This document shows, piece by piece, positions 52,324 through 61,597 of a stretch of DNA of 64,000 bases (within the stretch, counting starts at the first letter, position 1; each line of letters starts with the position of its first letter). The notes under the pieces are model-generated. The model made no database searches. It was given only the letters and a program-made list of their open reading frames with translations, and was not told where the DNA came from. The DNA is taken from assembly GCF_008763945.1 (NCBI RefSeq), contig NZ_VTQH01000001.1, forward strand, positions 395,441 to 459,440, read 5' to 3'. The DNA is from Microbacterium testaceum StLB037 (lineage in GTDB: Bacteria > Actinomycetota > Actinomycetes > Actinomycetales > Microbacteriaceae). Both the position numbers and the translations under genes were made by a program.

Positions 52324-52348
52324 GTTCCGCCCGGTCTAAGGGCGGAAC
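52324..52348 (-). promoter_or_regulatory. Hairpin in the hpf 5' leader
   Basis: GTTCCGCCC (52324-52332) and GGGCGGAAC (52340-52348) form a 9-bp perfect stem with a 7-base loop, ending about 20 bases before the hpf ATG and about 10 bases before the AAGGAGG site. With the predicted start near 52365 it would be within the mRNA leader. Confidence 0.55.
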
Positions 52349-52371
52349 ATCCGTCGCCTTCAGTCATCCCC

Positions 52372-52377
52372 ACGCTA
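52372..52377 (-). promoter_or_regulatory. Putative -10 (TAGCGT) of hpf
   Basis: The minus strand reads TAGCGT about 70 bases before the hpf ATG, in the short gap after comF. It predicts a leader of about 62 nt containing the 9-bp hairpin. Confidence 0.45.
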
Positions 52378-52396
52378 GTAGCCCGACAGTCCCCTG

Positions 52397-53065
52397 TCAC
52401 GTCTCAATCACCCGGGATTCACCTCCGAGGTCTCCGCGTTTCGGCGTGTGCGCCAGCGCGACGGCGACCACCTCATCCGCTCCCGCAGCGCGCAACGCCC
52501 GCGCCGCCTCGGCCAGGGTCGCCCCCGTGGTCACCACGTCGTCGACCACCACGACCACCCCTCCGGGAAGGGGCCGGCTCACGAACGCTCCCCCGACGTT
52601 CTCGCGCCGCGCGTGGCGACCGAGGCCGCGCTGGTCGTCGGTCGCCCGGGCGAGGCGGAGGAGACGCACGTGCCTCCAGCCGGCCCGACGCATCAGCACG
52701 TCGAGCGGGCGGAACCCGCGACGACGGAAGGCCGCGCCCGTGCTCGGAACGGTGGTCACGAGCGCGCCGGCGGGTGACGCGAGCCGCAGCACCTCCCCCA
52801 GCGCGGGGGCGAGATCGCGCGCGAGGGACGTCCGCCCCTCCTCCTTGAGCGCGCGGACCACGCGGGCCGCGACGCCCTCGAAGGCGAGGGCGCTCGTCAC
52901 CGTCAGCCCCGGCCCGATCGGGCGGCGCACCGGATGCGCGGCCAGGGCGTCGCGGCATCCGGAGCAGAGGTCTGCATCGACCACGCCGCAGCCGGCGCAG
53001 GCGACGGGCAGCCAGAACGTGAGGGCATCACGCAGCGACGCCGAGACGGCGGAGGAGACCGACAT
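52397..53065 (-). CDS. ComF family phosphoribosyltransferase-like protein
   Basis: This 222-residue protein has an N-terminal zinc knuckle with two CxxC pairs (CAGC and CSGC near residues 23-37) and a C-terminal PRTase-like PRPP loop VVVVDDVVTTGATL near residue 175, the layout of the ComF/GntX family. In competent species ComF acts in DNA uptake; in actinobacteria its role is unknown. Position between lpqB and hpf matches Rv3242c. A start codon ATG at 53065 is used; no clear ribosome binding site is visible. Confidence 0.88.
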   Translation of the reverse strand: MSVSSAVSASLRDALTFWLPVACAGCGVVDADLCSGCRDALAAHPVRRPIGPGLTVTSALAFEGVAARVVRALKEEGRTSLARDLAPALGEVLRLASPAGALVTTVPSTGAAFRRRGFRPLDVLMRRAGWRHVRLLRLARATDDQRGLGRHARRENVGGAFVSRPLPGGVVVVVDDVVTTGATLAEAARALRAAGADEVVAVALAHTPKRGDLGGESRVIET

Positions 53066-53156
53066 GCGCCCAGCGTGACGCGTCGCGTGTCCGCCGGGCG
53101 GCGAGATCGCCCCCGTCCGTGGACAACGCGGAGGATCCGCCCCGTGGGGAGGAGCC

Positions 53157-54815
53157 TCAGGAGGTCGTGCCCTGCTGTGCGGCCAGCACGCGGATGTCGG
53201 TGGCGACGAGGGTCCAGGAGCTGCCGCGGCGGCTGTAGAGGCGGCCGGTGCCGTCGAGCACGCGGACGCTCGTGCTCCCGGCGGCGAGGGTCGTCGCGCC
53301 GTCGGGCGCCGCGGCTTCGGTCCCGCGACCGCCGACGTTGAGCTCGCGCAGGCGGCTCGCGCCGTCGACGTCGGCGAGCACGCCGATCGTGGTGTCGTCG
53401 AGCCACGCCAGATCGAACGCCCCCTGCTGCGAGAACGACAGCACGTGCGGGACGCCGAGATCGACCTCGCCGCCCTCGCGCTGGATGCCGGCCACCCACA
53501 CCTCCCGCGTCCCCGAAACCGTCACGATCGCGGCTACGCGGGTGCCGTCGCGCGAGATCTGCATGGCGCTGATCTCGGAGGCGTCGGGCCACGCGTTGCC
53601 GACGTTGCGCGGTACGCCCTCGGCGGTGATCACCCTCAGCTGGGTCGGGGAAGTGCTCGGCACGCTCCAGATCTCTCCCTCGGCGTCGATCGTGGGGGCG
53701 ATCAATCCCGAACGTTCGTCGAGGAGGAACGTCCGCCCGTCGGCCAGAGCGCTCGCGACGGCGCCCTGCTGAGTGCGGACGGCCGCCAGGCTGCGGTCGG
53801 CCTCGAGCTCGATCGAGGCCGGGGCGAGCGACTCGATCGCCGCGGAGAGCCCGCCGATCGGCTCGACGGCGTCGCCGGTGAGCGAACCGAACGCCCCGGC
53901 GGTCGTGACCACCGCGGGAGACGGGTCGACGCGGGTCACACGGACCGAGACCTCCGACGCGGGCACGGGGGTGCCCTCCACGGTCATCTGGACCTCGCTG
54001 ATGCCCGCGGTCACGAGGCTCTTCGACAGCTGCGTCTGCATGCGATCGAGGGTCGTGCGGTCGAGGCTGAGGGCCGCCCGCGGCAACTGCACCTGGGCGA
54101 CGCCGCTCGAGGACAGGGTGACCGATCGACCCACGAGGGACAGTTCGTCGGGAAAGGCCGACTTGACCGCGCCGGCGAGCCACGCGCTCGGCTGCCCGTC
54201 GACCAGGGCGGTGGCGACGCGGCTGGCCACCAGGGCGCGGGGGAACCAGCGGACATCGGGGACGATGAAGCTCCACGTCGGATCGAAGTACGCGATGGAT
54301 GCCGACTGGTACACGGTCGGGAACACCTCCTCGTACAGCACGACACCGTCGGGCGCGGAGGTGATGCGCCACTGATCGTCGACGCGGGCGAGGGTGAACG
54401 ACAGCGACTCCGCGCTGCCGGACGCCGTCGGGGCGTAGGCGCCGTTGGCATCCACCCCCGCCACCGTCGTGAGCGAGACGGTGACGCCGGTGCCGTCGGC
54501 GTTGGCTGCGGCGCGACGGTCGGCCAGCCGGTCGATCGTGACGCGGGCACGCGGGTCCCACTGCGTCCCGGATGCCAGGAAGAGCTTCGCCGTGGCCCAG
54601 TCGTCGGCGGGACCGGAGCCGGCGCGCAGGAACCCCTCCACGATCTCGGCGGGTGAGGCGTCGTCCTGCGGACCGTCCGGGACGAAGGCGAAGGCCTGGG
54701 CGTCGTCGACCTGCGGACCGCGGCCGGGGTTGACGTAGCCGGAGGTCGGGAGCCCGGTGCACGCGGTCAGCGCGAGCACGAGGGCGAGACCGACGAGGGC
54801 GAGGGTGCGTCTCAT
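53157..54815 (-). CDS. lpqB: MtrAB-associated lipoprotein LpqB
   Basis: The 552-residue lipoprotein has a signal peptide ending LALTAC with lipidated Cys19. An N-terminal LpqB domain (about 30-160, containing SPAEIVEGFLRAG) is followed by a GerMN domain (about 185-300) and a C-terminal beta-propeller-like region. LpqB interacts with the extracellular part of MtrB and modulates its signal. Its ATG overlaps the mtrB stop (ATGA), so mtrA-mtrB-lpqB form one operon. Confidence 0.93.
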   Translation of the reverse strand: MRRTLALVGLALVLALTACTGLPTSGYVNPGRGPQVDDAQAFAFVPDGPQDDASPAEIVEGFLRAGSGPADDWATAKLFLASGTQWDPRARVTIDRLADRRAAANADGTGVTVSLTTVAGVDANGAYAPTASGSAESLSFTLARVDDQWRITSAPDGVVLYEEVFPTVYQSASIAYFDPTWSFIVPDVRWFPRALVASRVATALVDGQPSAWLAGAVKSAFPDELSLVGRSVTLSSSGVAQVQLPRAALSLDRTTLDRMQTQLSKSLVTAGISEVQMTVEGTPVPASEVSVRVTRVDPSPAVVTTAGAFGSLTGDAVEPIGGLSAAIESLAPASIELEADRSLAAVRTQQGAVASALADGRTFLLDERSGLIAPTIDAEGEIWSVPSTSPTQLRVITAEGVPRNVGNAWPDASEISAMQISRDGTRVAAIVTVSGTREVWVAGIQREGGEVDLGVPHVLSFSQQGAFDLAWLDDTTIGVLADVDGASRLRELNVGGRGTEAAAPDGATTLAAGSTSVRVLDGTGRLYSRRGSSWTLVATDIRVLAAQQGTTS

Positions 54816-56497
54816 GTCGTCTTCCTCACTCCCGGGCGGGTGGAGATGGGCTGGGTCAGGCCGAGGGCCTCGAGGGCCCCGCCCTGCTCGTCGTCGGGGA
54901 CCAGGGGCAGGGGCGAGCTGCCGACCGGCTTGCCGTCGCGCGGCAGGGTGAGCAGGAAGTTCGACCCGCGCCCGGGCTCCGACCAGACCGACAGGGTACC
55001 CCCGTGGAGTTTGGCGTCGCCGAGCGCGATCGACAGCCCCAGGCCCGTCCCGCCGATGGTGCGCACGCGCGAGGGGTCGGCGCGCCAGAAGCGGTCGAAG
55101 ACGCGTTCGACGTCGTCGGGGTGCATGCCCAGGCCGAAGTCGCGGACGCCGAGGGCCACGGCATCCCGACCACTGTCGACCGAGACGACGATCGGGCGGC
55201 CCTCTCCGTGCTCGATCGCGTTGCCGAGGAGATTGCGGACGATCCGGCGGATGCGTCGGGCATCCATGTCGACGGGCGTGTACCCGCCCGGGGCGACCAG
55301 CCGTACGTCGGAGCCGTGCCCCTCGGCGAGCTGCTCCATCGACAGGATCACGTCTTCGGCGAGATGGGCCAGGCTCGTGGGCTCGAGTTCGAGCTGAACC
55401 GAACCGGCGTCGTAGCGGCTGATCTCGAGCAGGTCGGTGAGCAGCACCTCGAAGCGCTGCACCTGCGCGTGCAGGAGCTCGGCGGCCCGACCCGTCGCCG
55501 GATCGAACTCCTGACGCTGGTCGTTGATCATGTCGGCCGCGAGCTTGATGGTGGTCAGGGGCGTGCGCAGCTCGTGAGAGACGTCGGAGACGAAGCGCTG
55601 CTGCACGAGCGAGAGGTCGGCGAGCTCTTTGATCTGCGACTCGATGCTGTCGGCCATGGCGTTGAACGAGCGGTTCAGCGTCGCCAGCTCGTCTTCGCCC
55701 CGGACCGGCAGGCGCACCCCCAGATCACCGGCAGCGAGCTTGGCGCTGGTCTCGGCGGCGTCGGCGATGGGAGTCGTCACCGACCTCAGCACGAACCACG
55801 CGATCGCACCGATGAGCAGCACGAGCACCAGACCCACCACCCACAGCAGCACCTGCACGAAGGCGAGGGTCTGCGAGGCGCTCGTGAGGTCGTACCCCAT
55901 GTAGAGCTCATATGAGTCGACGCCGTCCTCGGCGGGGAAACGCAGTTGATGACCGACCAGGATGCCGGGAACCTCGCGGCCGTCGTCGGCGGGAAGCGCC
56001 ACCGACTGCCACCACTGCAGATCGGGGCTCGACTGCACCTGGGTGCGCAGCGCATCGGTGACCAGGCCGGACTGGAAGGCGGGAGAGATGAAAGGCTGCG
56101 GGGCCAGAGGGGGCGGCGGGCCGATGCGGTACAGCGCGATGAGATCGCTCGAGGACTGCTGCGACAGGCGGGTCGCGATGCCGTTCATCAGCGTCTGGGC
56201 CGCGGCCGGATCGGTCGAATCGACGGCGGCGTCGAGGGTCGCCTGGGCCGAGGCGGTGGCGCGCTGGGCCTCGAGCAGGACCTGGTCTTTGCGGGCGGTG
56301 AACAGCTCGTTCTGGATGACCAGCGCCATCGCGACGCAGGTGACGAGGATCGTCACGGCCGTGAGGGTCACGGTCAGCACGATGGTGCGGAAGCGCAGGG
56401 ACCGACGCCACAGGGTCGCCAGGCGATCGCGCACCACGCGCCAATCGCGCCATCCCCGCACCCGCGTCCGCGGGAGGGTGCGCACCGCCCCCGTCAT
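54812..56497 (-). CDS. mtrB: Sensor histidine kinase MtrB
   Basis: This 561-residue membrane kinase has a first helix in IVLTVTLTAVTILVTCVAMALV, an extracytoplasmic sensor domain of about 170 residues, and a second helix at VLLWVVGLVLVLLIGAIAW. HAMP, then HisKA with SDVSHELRTPLTTIK and a HATPase domain with GNAIEHGEG and GTGLGLSIA follow. It phosphorylates MtrA and controls cell-wall and division genes in actinobacteria. Seven bases separate its start from the mtrA stop. Confidence 0.94.
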   Translation of the reverse strand: MTGAVRTLPRTRVRGWRDWRVVRDRLATLWRRSLRFRTIVLTVTLTAVTILVTCVAMALVIQNELFTARKDQVLLEAQRATASAQATLDAAVDSTDPAAAQTLMNGIATRLSQQSSSDLIALYRIGPPPPLAPQPFISPAFQSGLVTDALRTQVQSSPDLQWWQSVALPADDGREVPGILVGHQLRFPAEDGVDSYELYMGYDLTSASQTLAFVQVLLWVVGLVLVLLIGAIAWFVLRSVTTPIADAAETSAKLAAGDLGVRLPVRGEDELATLNRSFNAMADSIESQIKELADLSLVQQRFVSDVSHELRTPLTTIKLAADMINDQRQEFDPATGRAAELLHAQVQRFEVLLTDLLEISRYDAGSVQLELEPTSLAHLAEDVILSMEQLAEGHGSDVRLVAPGGYTPVDMDARRIRRIVRNLLGNAIEHGEGRPIVVSVDSGRDAVALGVRDFGLGMHPDDVERVFDRFWRADPSRVRTIGGTGLGLSIALGDAKLHGGTLSVWSEPGRGSNFLLTLPRDGKPVGSSPLPLVPDDEQGGALEALGLTQPISTRPGVRKTT

Positions 56498-56504
56498 GAG
56501 GGGG

Positions 56505-57185
56505 TCAGGCCACCGCGCCGGCGCGGTAGCCCACGCCGCGCACGGTCGTCACGATGCGCGGGTTGTCGGGATCGGCCTCGATCTTCGCGCGCAGGCGCTG
56601 GACGTGCACGTTGACCAGGCGCGTGTCGGCCTTGTAGTGGTAGCCCCACACCTGCTCGAGCAGCATCTCGCGGGAGAACACCTGCTGGGGCTTCTCGGCG
56701 AGGGCGACGAGGAGCTCGAACTCGAGCGGGGTCAGGGCGATCGGGGCGTCGCCGCGGCGCACCTCGTGCGCGGCGACGTCGACGACGAGGTCGCCGATGC
56801 GCAGCGTCTCGTCGACGGGCGCCTGCACCGGGCGAAGGCGCGTTCGGATACGGGCGACGAGCTCCTTCGGGTTGAAGGGCTTCATGATGTAGTCGTCGGC
56901 ACCCGACTCGAGTCCCTTGACCACGTCGGCCGTGTCGGTGCGCGCCGTGAGCATGATGATGGGCACGCCGGACTCGGCCCGCACGCGTGTGCAGATCTCG
57001 ATGCCATCGACGCCGGGCAGCATGAGGTCGAGCAGGATGAGGTCGGGGCGCTCGGTGCGCCAGGCGTCCACCGCTTGCGCTCCGTCGGCGCAGAACACGG
57101 TGTCGAATCCCTCGGTGCGCAGCACGATGCCGATCATCTCGGCCAGCGCGGTGTCGTCGTCGACAACCAGGATCCGTGAAGTCAT
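56505..57185 (-). CDS. mtrA: Response regulator MtrA
   Basis: This 226-residue OmpR-family regulator has a receiver domain with the phosphoacceptor Asp53 in LLDLMLPG and the acidic pair near DDD(9-11), then a winged-helix domain with LTPLEFELLVALAEKPQQVFSRE and a recognition segment VNVHVQRLRAKIE. It is the top gene of the mtrA-mtrB-lpqB operon. The ATG at 57185 is chosen because the receiver domain begins at once (MTSRILVVDDD). Confidence 0.95.
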   Translation of the reverse strand: MTSRILVVDDDTALAEMIGIVLRTEGFDTVFCADGAQAVDAWRTERPDLILLDLMLPGVDGIEICTRVRAESGVPIIMLTARTDTADVVKGLESGADDYIMKPFNPKELVARIRTRLRPVQAPVDETLRIGDLVVDVAAHEVRRGDAPIALTPLEFELLVALAEKPQQVFSREMLLEQVWGYHYKADTRLVNVHVQRLRAKIEADPDNPRIVTTVRGVGYRAGAVA

Positions 57186-57259
57186 TCGGGTGTACGTCTT
57201 CCGTTTCGAAACCCGCTCGGGCACGGGCACTACGCCCCGGGTGGGGGCACGTCCCATCG

Positions 57260-57265
57260 AGAGTA
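57260..57265 (-). promoter_or_regulatory. Putative -10 (TACTCT) of mtrA
   Basis: TACTCT on the minus strand, about 75 bases before the mtrA ATG, predicts a leader of roughly 68 nt. Confidence 0.4.
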
Positions 57266-57349
57266 GTCGACGTGCCTGCACGTCAGGCGTGCGTGTCGGG
57301 GGTGTGTGACACGATGAGGACACCGCCATGTGACGAGGAGGGGCCCCAC

Positions 57350-58729
57350 ATGACCGCGTACCCGGCTTGGACTCCGGCATCACGCCCGGGCATCGTCCCG
57401 CTGCACCCCTTCGGGTTCGGCATGATCCTCGGCCGCTCGTTCACCGCGCTTCGCCACAATCCGAAGGTGCTGCTCGGCTTCGCGCTCGTCGTGCAGGCGG
57501 TGGCCTACATCGTCGTGACCGTCGCGATCGGCGGGGTGGCCGTCGCGAGCTTCTCCCGTCTCGACACCGTCGCCCCCGGCAGCGACGACTACGACGCGAT
57601 CATGGCCGGGTCGGTCGCGATCACCGCCATCACCGCCCTCGTCCTGGGCGTGCTGTCGGGCGCGCTGAGCGTGGTGGTCCAGGGCATCGTCGTGGCCGAG
57701 GTCGCCCACGCCGTGGTGGCCGAGAAGCCCTCGCTCCGGGCGGTCTGGGCGCGCGTGCGCCCGGTGTTCTGGCGCCTGATCGGCTACAGCGCACTGACGA
57801 TCGCCGTGGTCGTCGTCGTGGTCGGAGTGCTGGCGGGCATCGTCGCCCTGCTGGTGATCGCCGCGACCTGGGTCGGCGCCCTCGTCGGAGTGCTGTTCTT
57901 CCTCGGGCTCATCCCGCTCTACCTCTGGCTGACGCCGAAGCTGTTCCTCGTGCCCTCGGTCATCATCCTCGAGCGCGCCCCCGTCTTCCGCGCGATCGGC
58001 CGCTCGTGGCGGCTGACGCGCGGGCGTTTCTGGTCGACGCTGGGGGTCGTCGTCATCATCGCGGTCGCCTTCAGCGTCGTCGGCCAGATCATCTCGATCC
58101 CCCTGGGGCTCATCAGCGGGTTCGTGCCGACGATCATCGCCCCCACGGGCGGCGACGGCGTCGAGGCCGTCGTCGGCTTCGTCGCCCTGCAGGTGGTGGG
58201 GCAGTTCGGCATCCTGCTCGTGCAGTGCATCGCACTCGTGGTGCAGTCGACCTCCGCGGTCCTCGTATACGTCGACGCCCGCATGCGTGTCGAGGCGCTC
58301 GATCACGACCTCCAGGCGTACGTCGAAGCGCGCGACGGCGGCGCGACCGAGCTGAGCGACCCCTACCTCGTCGGAGTCGGCCGGATCGTCGAGCGCCCCG
58401 CTCCCGTCCCCGTCGGAGTCGCCCCCGCGTTCGCGGGCTACGGCCCGCCCGCGGGGTACCCGGGCTACGGGGCGCCGGTGGGATACGCGACGGGCGGGCC
58501 CTCTCCCGCACCGCAGAGCCCCGCGGTTCCTCCGGGGCCGCCCACCGCGTCGGCAGTGAGCGAGCCCGCCCCGGTATCGCCCCCGTACGCGGCTCCCGCT
58601 CCTGCGGCCGCGCAGACCCACTCCGCTCCGGCCGCCCCGCCCGCGGTCGATCCGCCCCCGGCCCCGCCGTCCGCAACCGACCGGCCGCAGACCACGTGGG
58701 CGGCCCCCGGCTCGAACGGCGACGCGTGA
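57350..58729 (+). CDS. Polytopic membrane protein with Pro-rich tail
   Basis: This 459-residue protein has about six hydrophobic helices between residues 35 and 310 (for example VLLGFALVVQAVAYIVVTVAIGG and LIGYSALTIAVVVVVVGVLAGIVALLVIA) and a low-complexity Pro/Ala/Gly/Tyr-rich cytoplasmic tail from about 345. The helical part resembles the glycerophosphoryl-diester-phosphodiesterase membrane-domain-like proteins found beside DUF4129 genes in actinobacteria. Catalytic residues are not evident. GGAGGGG lies about eight bases before the ATG. It opens a five-gene operon, with GTGA coupling to the next gene. Confidence 0.8.
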   Translation: MTAYPAWTPASRPGIVPLHPFGFGMILGRSFTALRHNPKVLLGFALVVQAVAYIVVTVAIGGVAVASFSRLDTVAPGSDDYDAIMAGSVAITAITALVLGVLSGALSVVVQGIVVAEVAHAVVAEKPSLRAVWARVRPVFWRLIGYSALTIAVVVVVVGVLAGIVALLVIAATWVGALVGVLFFLGLIPLYLWLTPKLFLVPSVIILERAPVFRAIGRSWRLTRGRFWSTLGVVVIIAVAFSVVGQIISIPLGLISGFVPTIIAPTGGDGVEAVVGFVALQVVGQFGILLVQCIALVVQSTSAVLVYVDARMRVEALDHDLQAYVEARDGGATELSDPYLVGVGRIVERPAPVPVGVAPAFAGYGPPAGYPGYGAPVGYATGGPSPAPQSPAVPPGPPTASAVSEPAPVSPPYAAPAPAAAQTHSAPAAPPAVDPPPAPPSATDRPQTTWAAPGSNGDA

Positions 58730-59379
58730 TCCCTTCCGCTCTGGCGGCGGTCTTCCCGCTGCTGCCCGACCCGGATGAGGCGCGGGAGTGGGCCGAGCGC
58801 GAACTGAGCGACCCGACGTATCAGTCGGCGGAGCCCACCCTGCTCGACCGGATCTCTCAGGCGGTGGGGCGCTTCCTCGAAGACCTGCTGCGCATTCCCG
58901 ACACCTCGGGGTGGGGTCCGTCGGCCCTCGTGGTCCTGGGCATCGTCGTCGTCGCGGCGATCGTGGTCGCGGTCCTCATCTGGGGGCGCCCGCGCCTGTC
59001 GACGCGCGCCACGGAACCGGCGCGCGCCCTGTTCGACGACGATGACTCCCGCTCCGCCGACGAGCTGCGCGCCGACGCCGCGGCCGCGGCCGGCCGGAGC
59101 GACTGGGACGAGGCGATCGTCCTGCGCTTCCGCGCCGTCGCGCGCGGTCTGACCGAGCGCGGGCTCGTCGACCCGCCCCCGGGCGCCACGGTCCGCGCCT
59201 TCGCCCGCGAGACGGCGAGCGCCCTGCCGACGCTGGTCCCCCTGCTCGACCCCGCCGCCGCGACCTTCGATGACGTCCGCTACCTGCGCCGACCGGGCTC
59301 CGAGGAGCGCTACCGTGTCGTCGCCGACCTCGACGACGCCGCCGTCCGTGCGCGCGCCGTGCTGGTGGCCCCACGATGA
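58726..59379 (+). CDS. DUF4129 domain protein
   Basis: This 217-residue protein has one membrane helix (ALVVLGIVVVAAIVVAVLIWG near residue 68) and a C-terminal DUF4129 helical domain (DEAIVLRFRAVARGLTERGLVDPPPGATVRAFA). The start GTG overlaps the previous stop (GTGA). DUF4129 proteins are regularly encoded beside MoxR and DUF58 genes and are often fused to transglutaminase-like domains; none is present here. Biochemical role unknown. Confidence 0.85.
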   Translation: MIPSALAAVFPLLPDPDEAREWAERELSDPTYQSAEPTLLDRISQAVGRFLEDLLRIPDTSGWGPSALVVLGIVVVAAIVVAVLIWGRPRLSTRATEPARALFDDDDSRSADELRADAAAAAGRSDWDEAIVLRFRAVARGLTERGLVDPPPGATVRAFARETASALPTLVPLLDPAAATFDDVRYLRRPGSEERYRVVADLDDAAVRARAVLVAPR

Positions 59380-60593
59380 GCGCGACGACGAGGAGCGCTG
59401 CCACGAGGAGATCTGCCACGAGTGCTCCGACGACGGCCGGCCCGGTCCGATCCCGGCGCCGGGCCGCGCTCGGGTGGGTCGCCCTGGTGGCGGGTCTCCT
59501 GCTGGTCGCCCTGGTGGGCGGCACCCTCGTCTACGGCGGCTACGCCCAGCGCAGCATCCTCGATCCGGAGTCGGCAGGGCCCGAGGGCAGCCGCGCGGTC
59601 GTGCGGATTCTCGAGCAGCAGGGCGTGACCGTCACCGTGGCGCGCGACCGCGCCGCCGCCGAGCGGGCTCTCGCGGGAGGCGACGCGACTCTGGTGATGC
59701 GGGATGCCCCGATGCTCTCGGACGCGGGACTCCGCGACCTCGCCGGCCGCGCCGCGCACGTGGTCCTCATCGAGCCGCGCTCGCGGGCTCTCGACGTCCT
59801 CCTCGACGGCTCGACCCTCGGCGGGTTCGCTTCCGACCTGTCCGCGAGCGCCGCGTGCACCGTTCCCGCCGCCGCGACCGCCGCAACCGCCCGCGTCGGA
59901 GAACTGATGCGGCCCGGGGACGGCGTCGACGCGTGCTACCCGGTCGACGGCGACTTCGGTCTGCTGCAGGCGGTCGACGACGACGGTCGGACGGCGACGG
60001 CCCTCGACGGTCTCTCCGTCCTCACCAATACGGCGCTGCCTCTCGACGGCGATGCCGCCCTCGCCCTCGGCATCCTCGGCCAGACGCAGTCGCTCGTCTG
60101 GTACGTGCCCTCCCTCTCCGATGCCGATCGGGGAACGGCCACTCCCACCCTCGGCGACCTCACTCCCGAGTGGGTGACGCCCGCCATGCTGCTGCTGCTG
60201 ACGGCGGCTCTCGCCGCCGCCCTCTGGCGCGGACGCCGCTTCGGCCCGCTCGTCGCCGAGCGCCTTCCCGTCACGGTCCGTGCGACCGAGACCACCGAGG
60301 GTCGAGCGCGCTTGTACGCCGCGTCGAAAGACGCCTCCCACGCTCTGAACGAGCTGCGCCGCGCCGCCCGCGGGCGCATCGGCCGCCTGCTCGGCCTCAC
60401 CGCCCGCACTTCGCCGCACGACGTCGCCGATGCCGTCGCACAGCGGCTCGGCGCGGATCGCGCGCGCGTCCGCGGCATCCTCGTCGACGACCTCCCCCGC
60501 ACCGACCGCGACCTCGTCGCGGCGGCCGACCGTCTCCGCGACCTCGAGGAGAGCGTGCGCGCCGCCGTCCGAACCGAAGGGACCACCCGATGA
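59376..60593 (+). CDS. DUF4350 domain membrane protein
   Basis: This 405-residue protein has one N-terminal helix (LGWVALVAGLLLVALVGGTLVYG), a DUF4350 domain of GATase-like fold (about 60-240; SRAVVRILEQQGVTVTVARD and LSDAGLRDLAGRAAHVVLIEP), a second helix around AMLLLLTAALAAALW and a cytoplasmic helical tail. The topology places DUF4350 outside the cell. The ATG overlaps the previous stop (ATGA). The family travels with MoxR/DUF58 in actinobacteria. Confidence 0.85.
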   Translation: MSATTRSAATRRSATSAPTTAGPVRSRRRAALGWVALVAGLLLVALVGGTLVYGGYAQRSILDPESAGPEGSRAVVRILEQQGVTVTVARDRAAAERALAGGDATLVMRDAPMLSDAGLRDLAGRAAHVVLIEPRSRALDVLLDGSTLGGFASDLSASAACTVPAAATAATARVGELMRPGDGVDACYPVDGDFGLLQAVDDDGRTATALDGLSVLTNTALPLDGDAALALGILGQTQSLVWYVPSLSDADRGTATPTLGDLTPEWVTPAMLLLLTAALAAALWRGRRFGPLVAERLPVTVRATETTEGRARLYAASKDASHALNELRRAARGRIGRLLGLTARTSPHDVADAVAQRLGADRARVRGILVDDLPRTDRDLVAAADRLRDLEESVRAAVRTEGTTR

Positions 60594-61597
60594 CCGACAG
60601 CCCCGAGACCCCCGCAGCCGCGGCCCCCGTGGCGCCCGGCGACGACCACGCCGAGCTGCGCGACGCGATGCACCGCGTGCGCCTCGAGGTCGGCAAGGCC
60701 GTCGTCGGGCAGGACGGCACGATCACCGGCTTGCTCATCGCGCTGCTCTCGCGCGGTCACGTGCTGCTGGAGGGCGTCCCCGGTGTCGCGAAGACCCTGC
60801 TCGTGCGCTCGTTCAGCCGCGCGCTCGGTCTCGACACCCGCCGCGTGCAGTTCACCCCCGACCTCATGCCGGGGGATGTCACCGGCTCCCTCGTCTACGA
60901 CGCCCGCGCGGGCAACTTCGAGTTCCGCGCCGGTCCCGTGTTCACGCACGTGCTGCTCGCCGACGAGATCAACCGCACGCCCCCGAAGACCCAGGCGGCG
61001 CTGCTGGAGGCGATGGAAGAGCGACAGGTGTCGTCCGACGGCGAGAGCCGCGCGCTGCCCGACCCCTTCCTCGTCGCCGCCACGCAGAATCCCATCGAGC
61101 ACGAGGGCACGTACACCCTGCCCGAGGCGCAGCTCGACCGCTTCCTCCTCAAGCTCGTCGTCGACCTCCCCGGTCGCGACGCCGAGGTCGACGTGCTGCG
61201 CCGCCACGCCTCCGGCTTCGATCCCCGCCGGCTCGACGATGCGGGTGTCGCGCCGGTCGTCACGGCGCCGCAGATCCTCGCGGCGCAGCGGGCCGCGGCA
61301 TCCGTCGCCGTCGACGACGACCTGCTCGGCTACGTCGTCGACCTCGCCCGCGCGACCCGGCAGAGCCCCTCGGTGCTGGTCGGGGTCAGCCCGCGCGCCT
61401 CGACCGGTCTGCTCGCGGCCGCCAAGGCATGGGCGTGGCTGAGCGGCTACCCCGCGATCACCCCCGATCACGTGCAGACCATGCTCGTGCCGGTCTGGCG
61501 TCACCGCATCCGCCTGCGTCCCGAGGCGGAGATCGAGGGCGTCTCGGTGGATGCCATCCTGACCTCTGTCCTGCAGCAGACCCGCGTTCCCATCTGA
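60590..61597 (+). CDS. MoxR-family AAA ATPase
   Basis: This 335-residue MoxR-type AAA+ ATPase has Walker A GVPGVAKT near residue 64, Walker B LLADEINR near 125, sensor-1 VAATQNPIEHEGTY and DRFLLKLVVDLPG. The C-terminal lid contains GVSPRAS. MoxR proteins act as chaperone-like ATPases for VWA-type partners, which fits the DUF58 gene that follows with a one-base overlap. Starts at ATG within the previous stop. Confidence 0.92.
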   Translation: MTDSPETPAAAAPVAPGDDHAELRDAMHRVRLEVGKAVVGQDGTITGLLIALLSRGHVLLEGVPGVAKTLLVRSFSRALGLDTRRVQFTPDLMPGDVTGSLVYDARAGNFEFRAGPVFTHVLLADEINRTPPKTQAALLEAMEERQVSSDGESRALPDPFLVAATQNPIEHEGTYTLPEAQLDRFLLKLVVDLPGRDAEVDVLRRHASGFDPRRLDDAGVAPVVTAPQILAAQRAAASVAVDDDLLGYVVDLARATRQSPSVLVGVSPRASTGLLAAAKAWAWLSGYPAITPDHVQTMLVPVWRHRIRLRPEAEIEGVSVDAILTSVLQQTRVPI

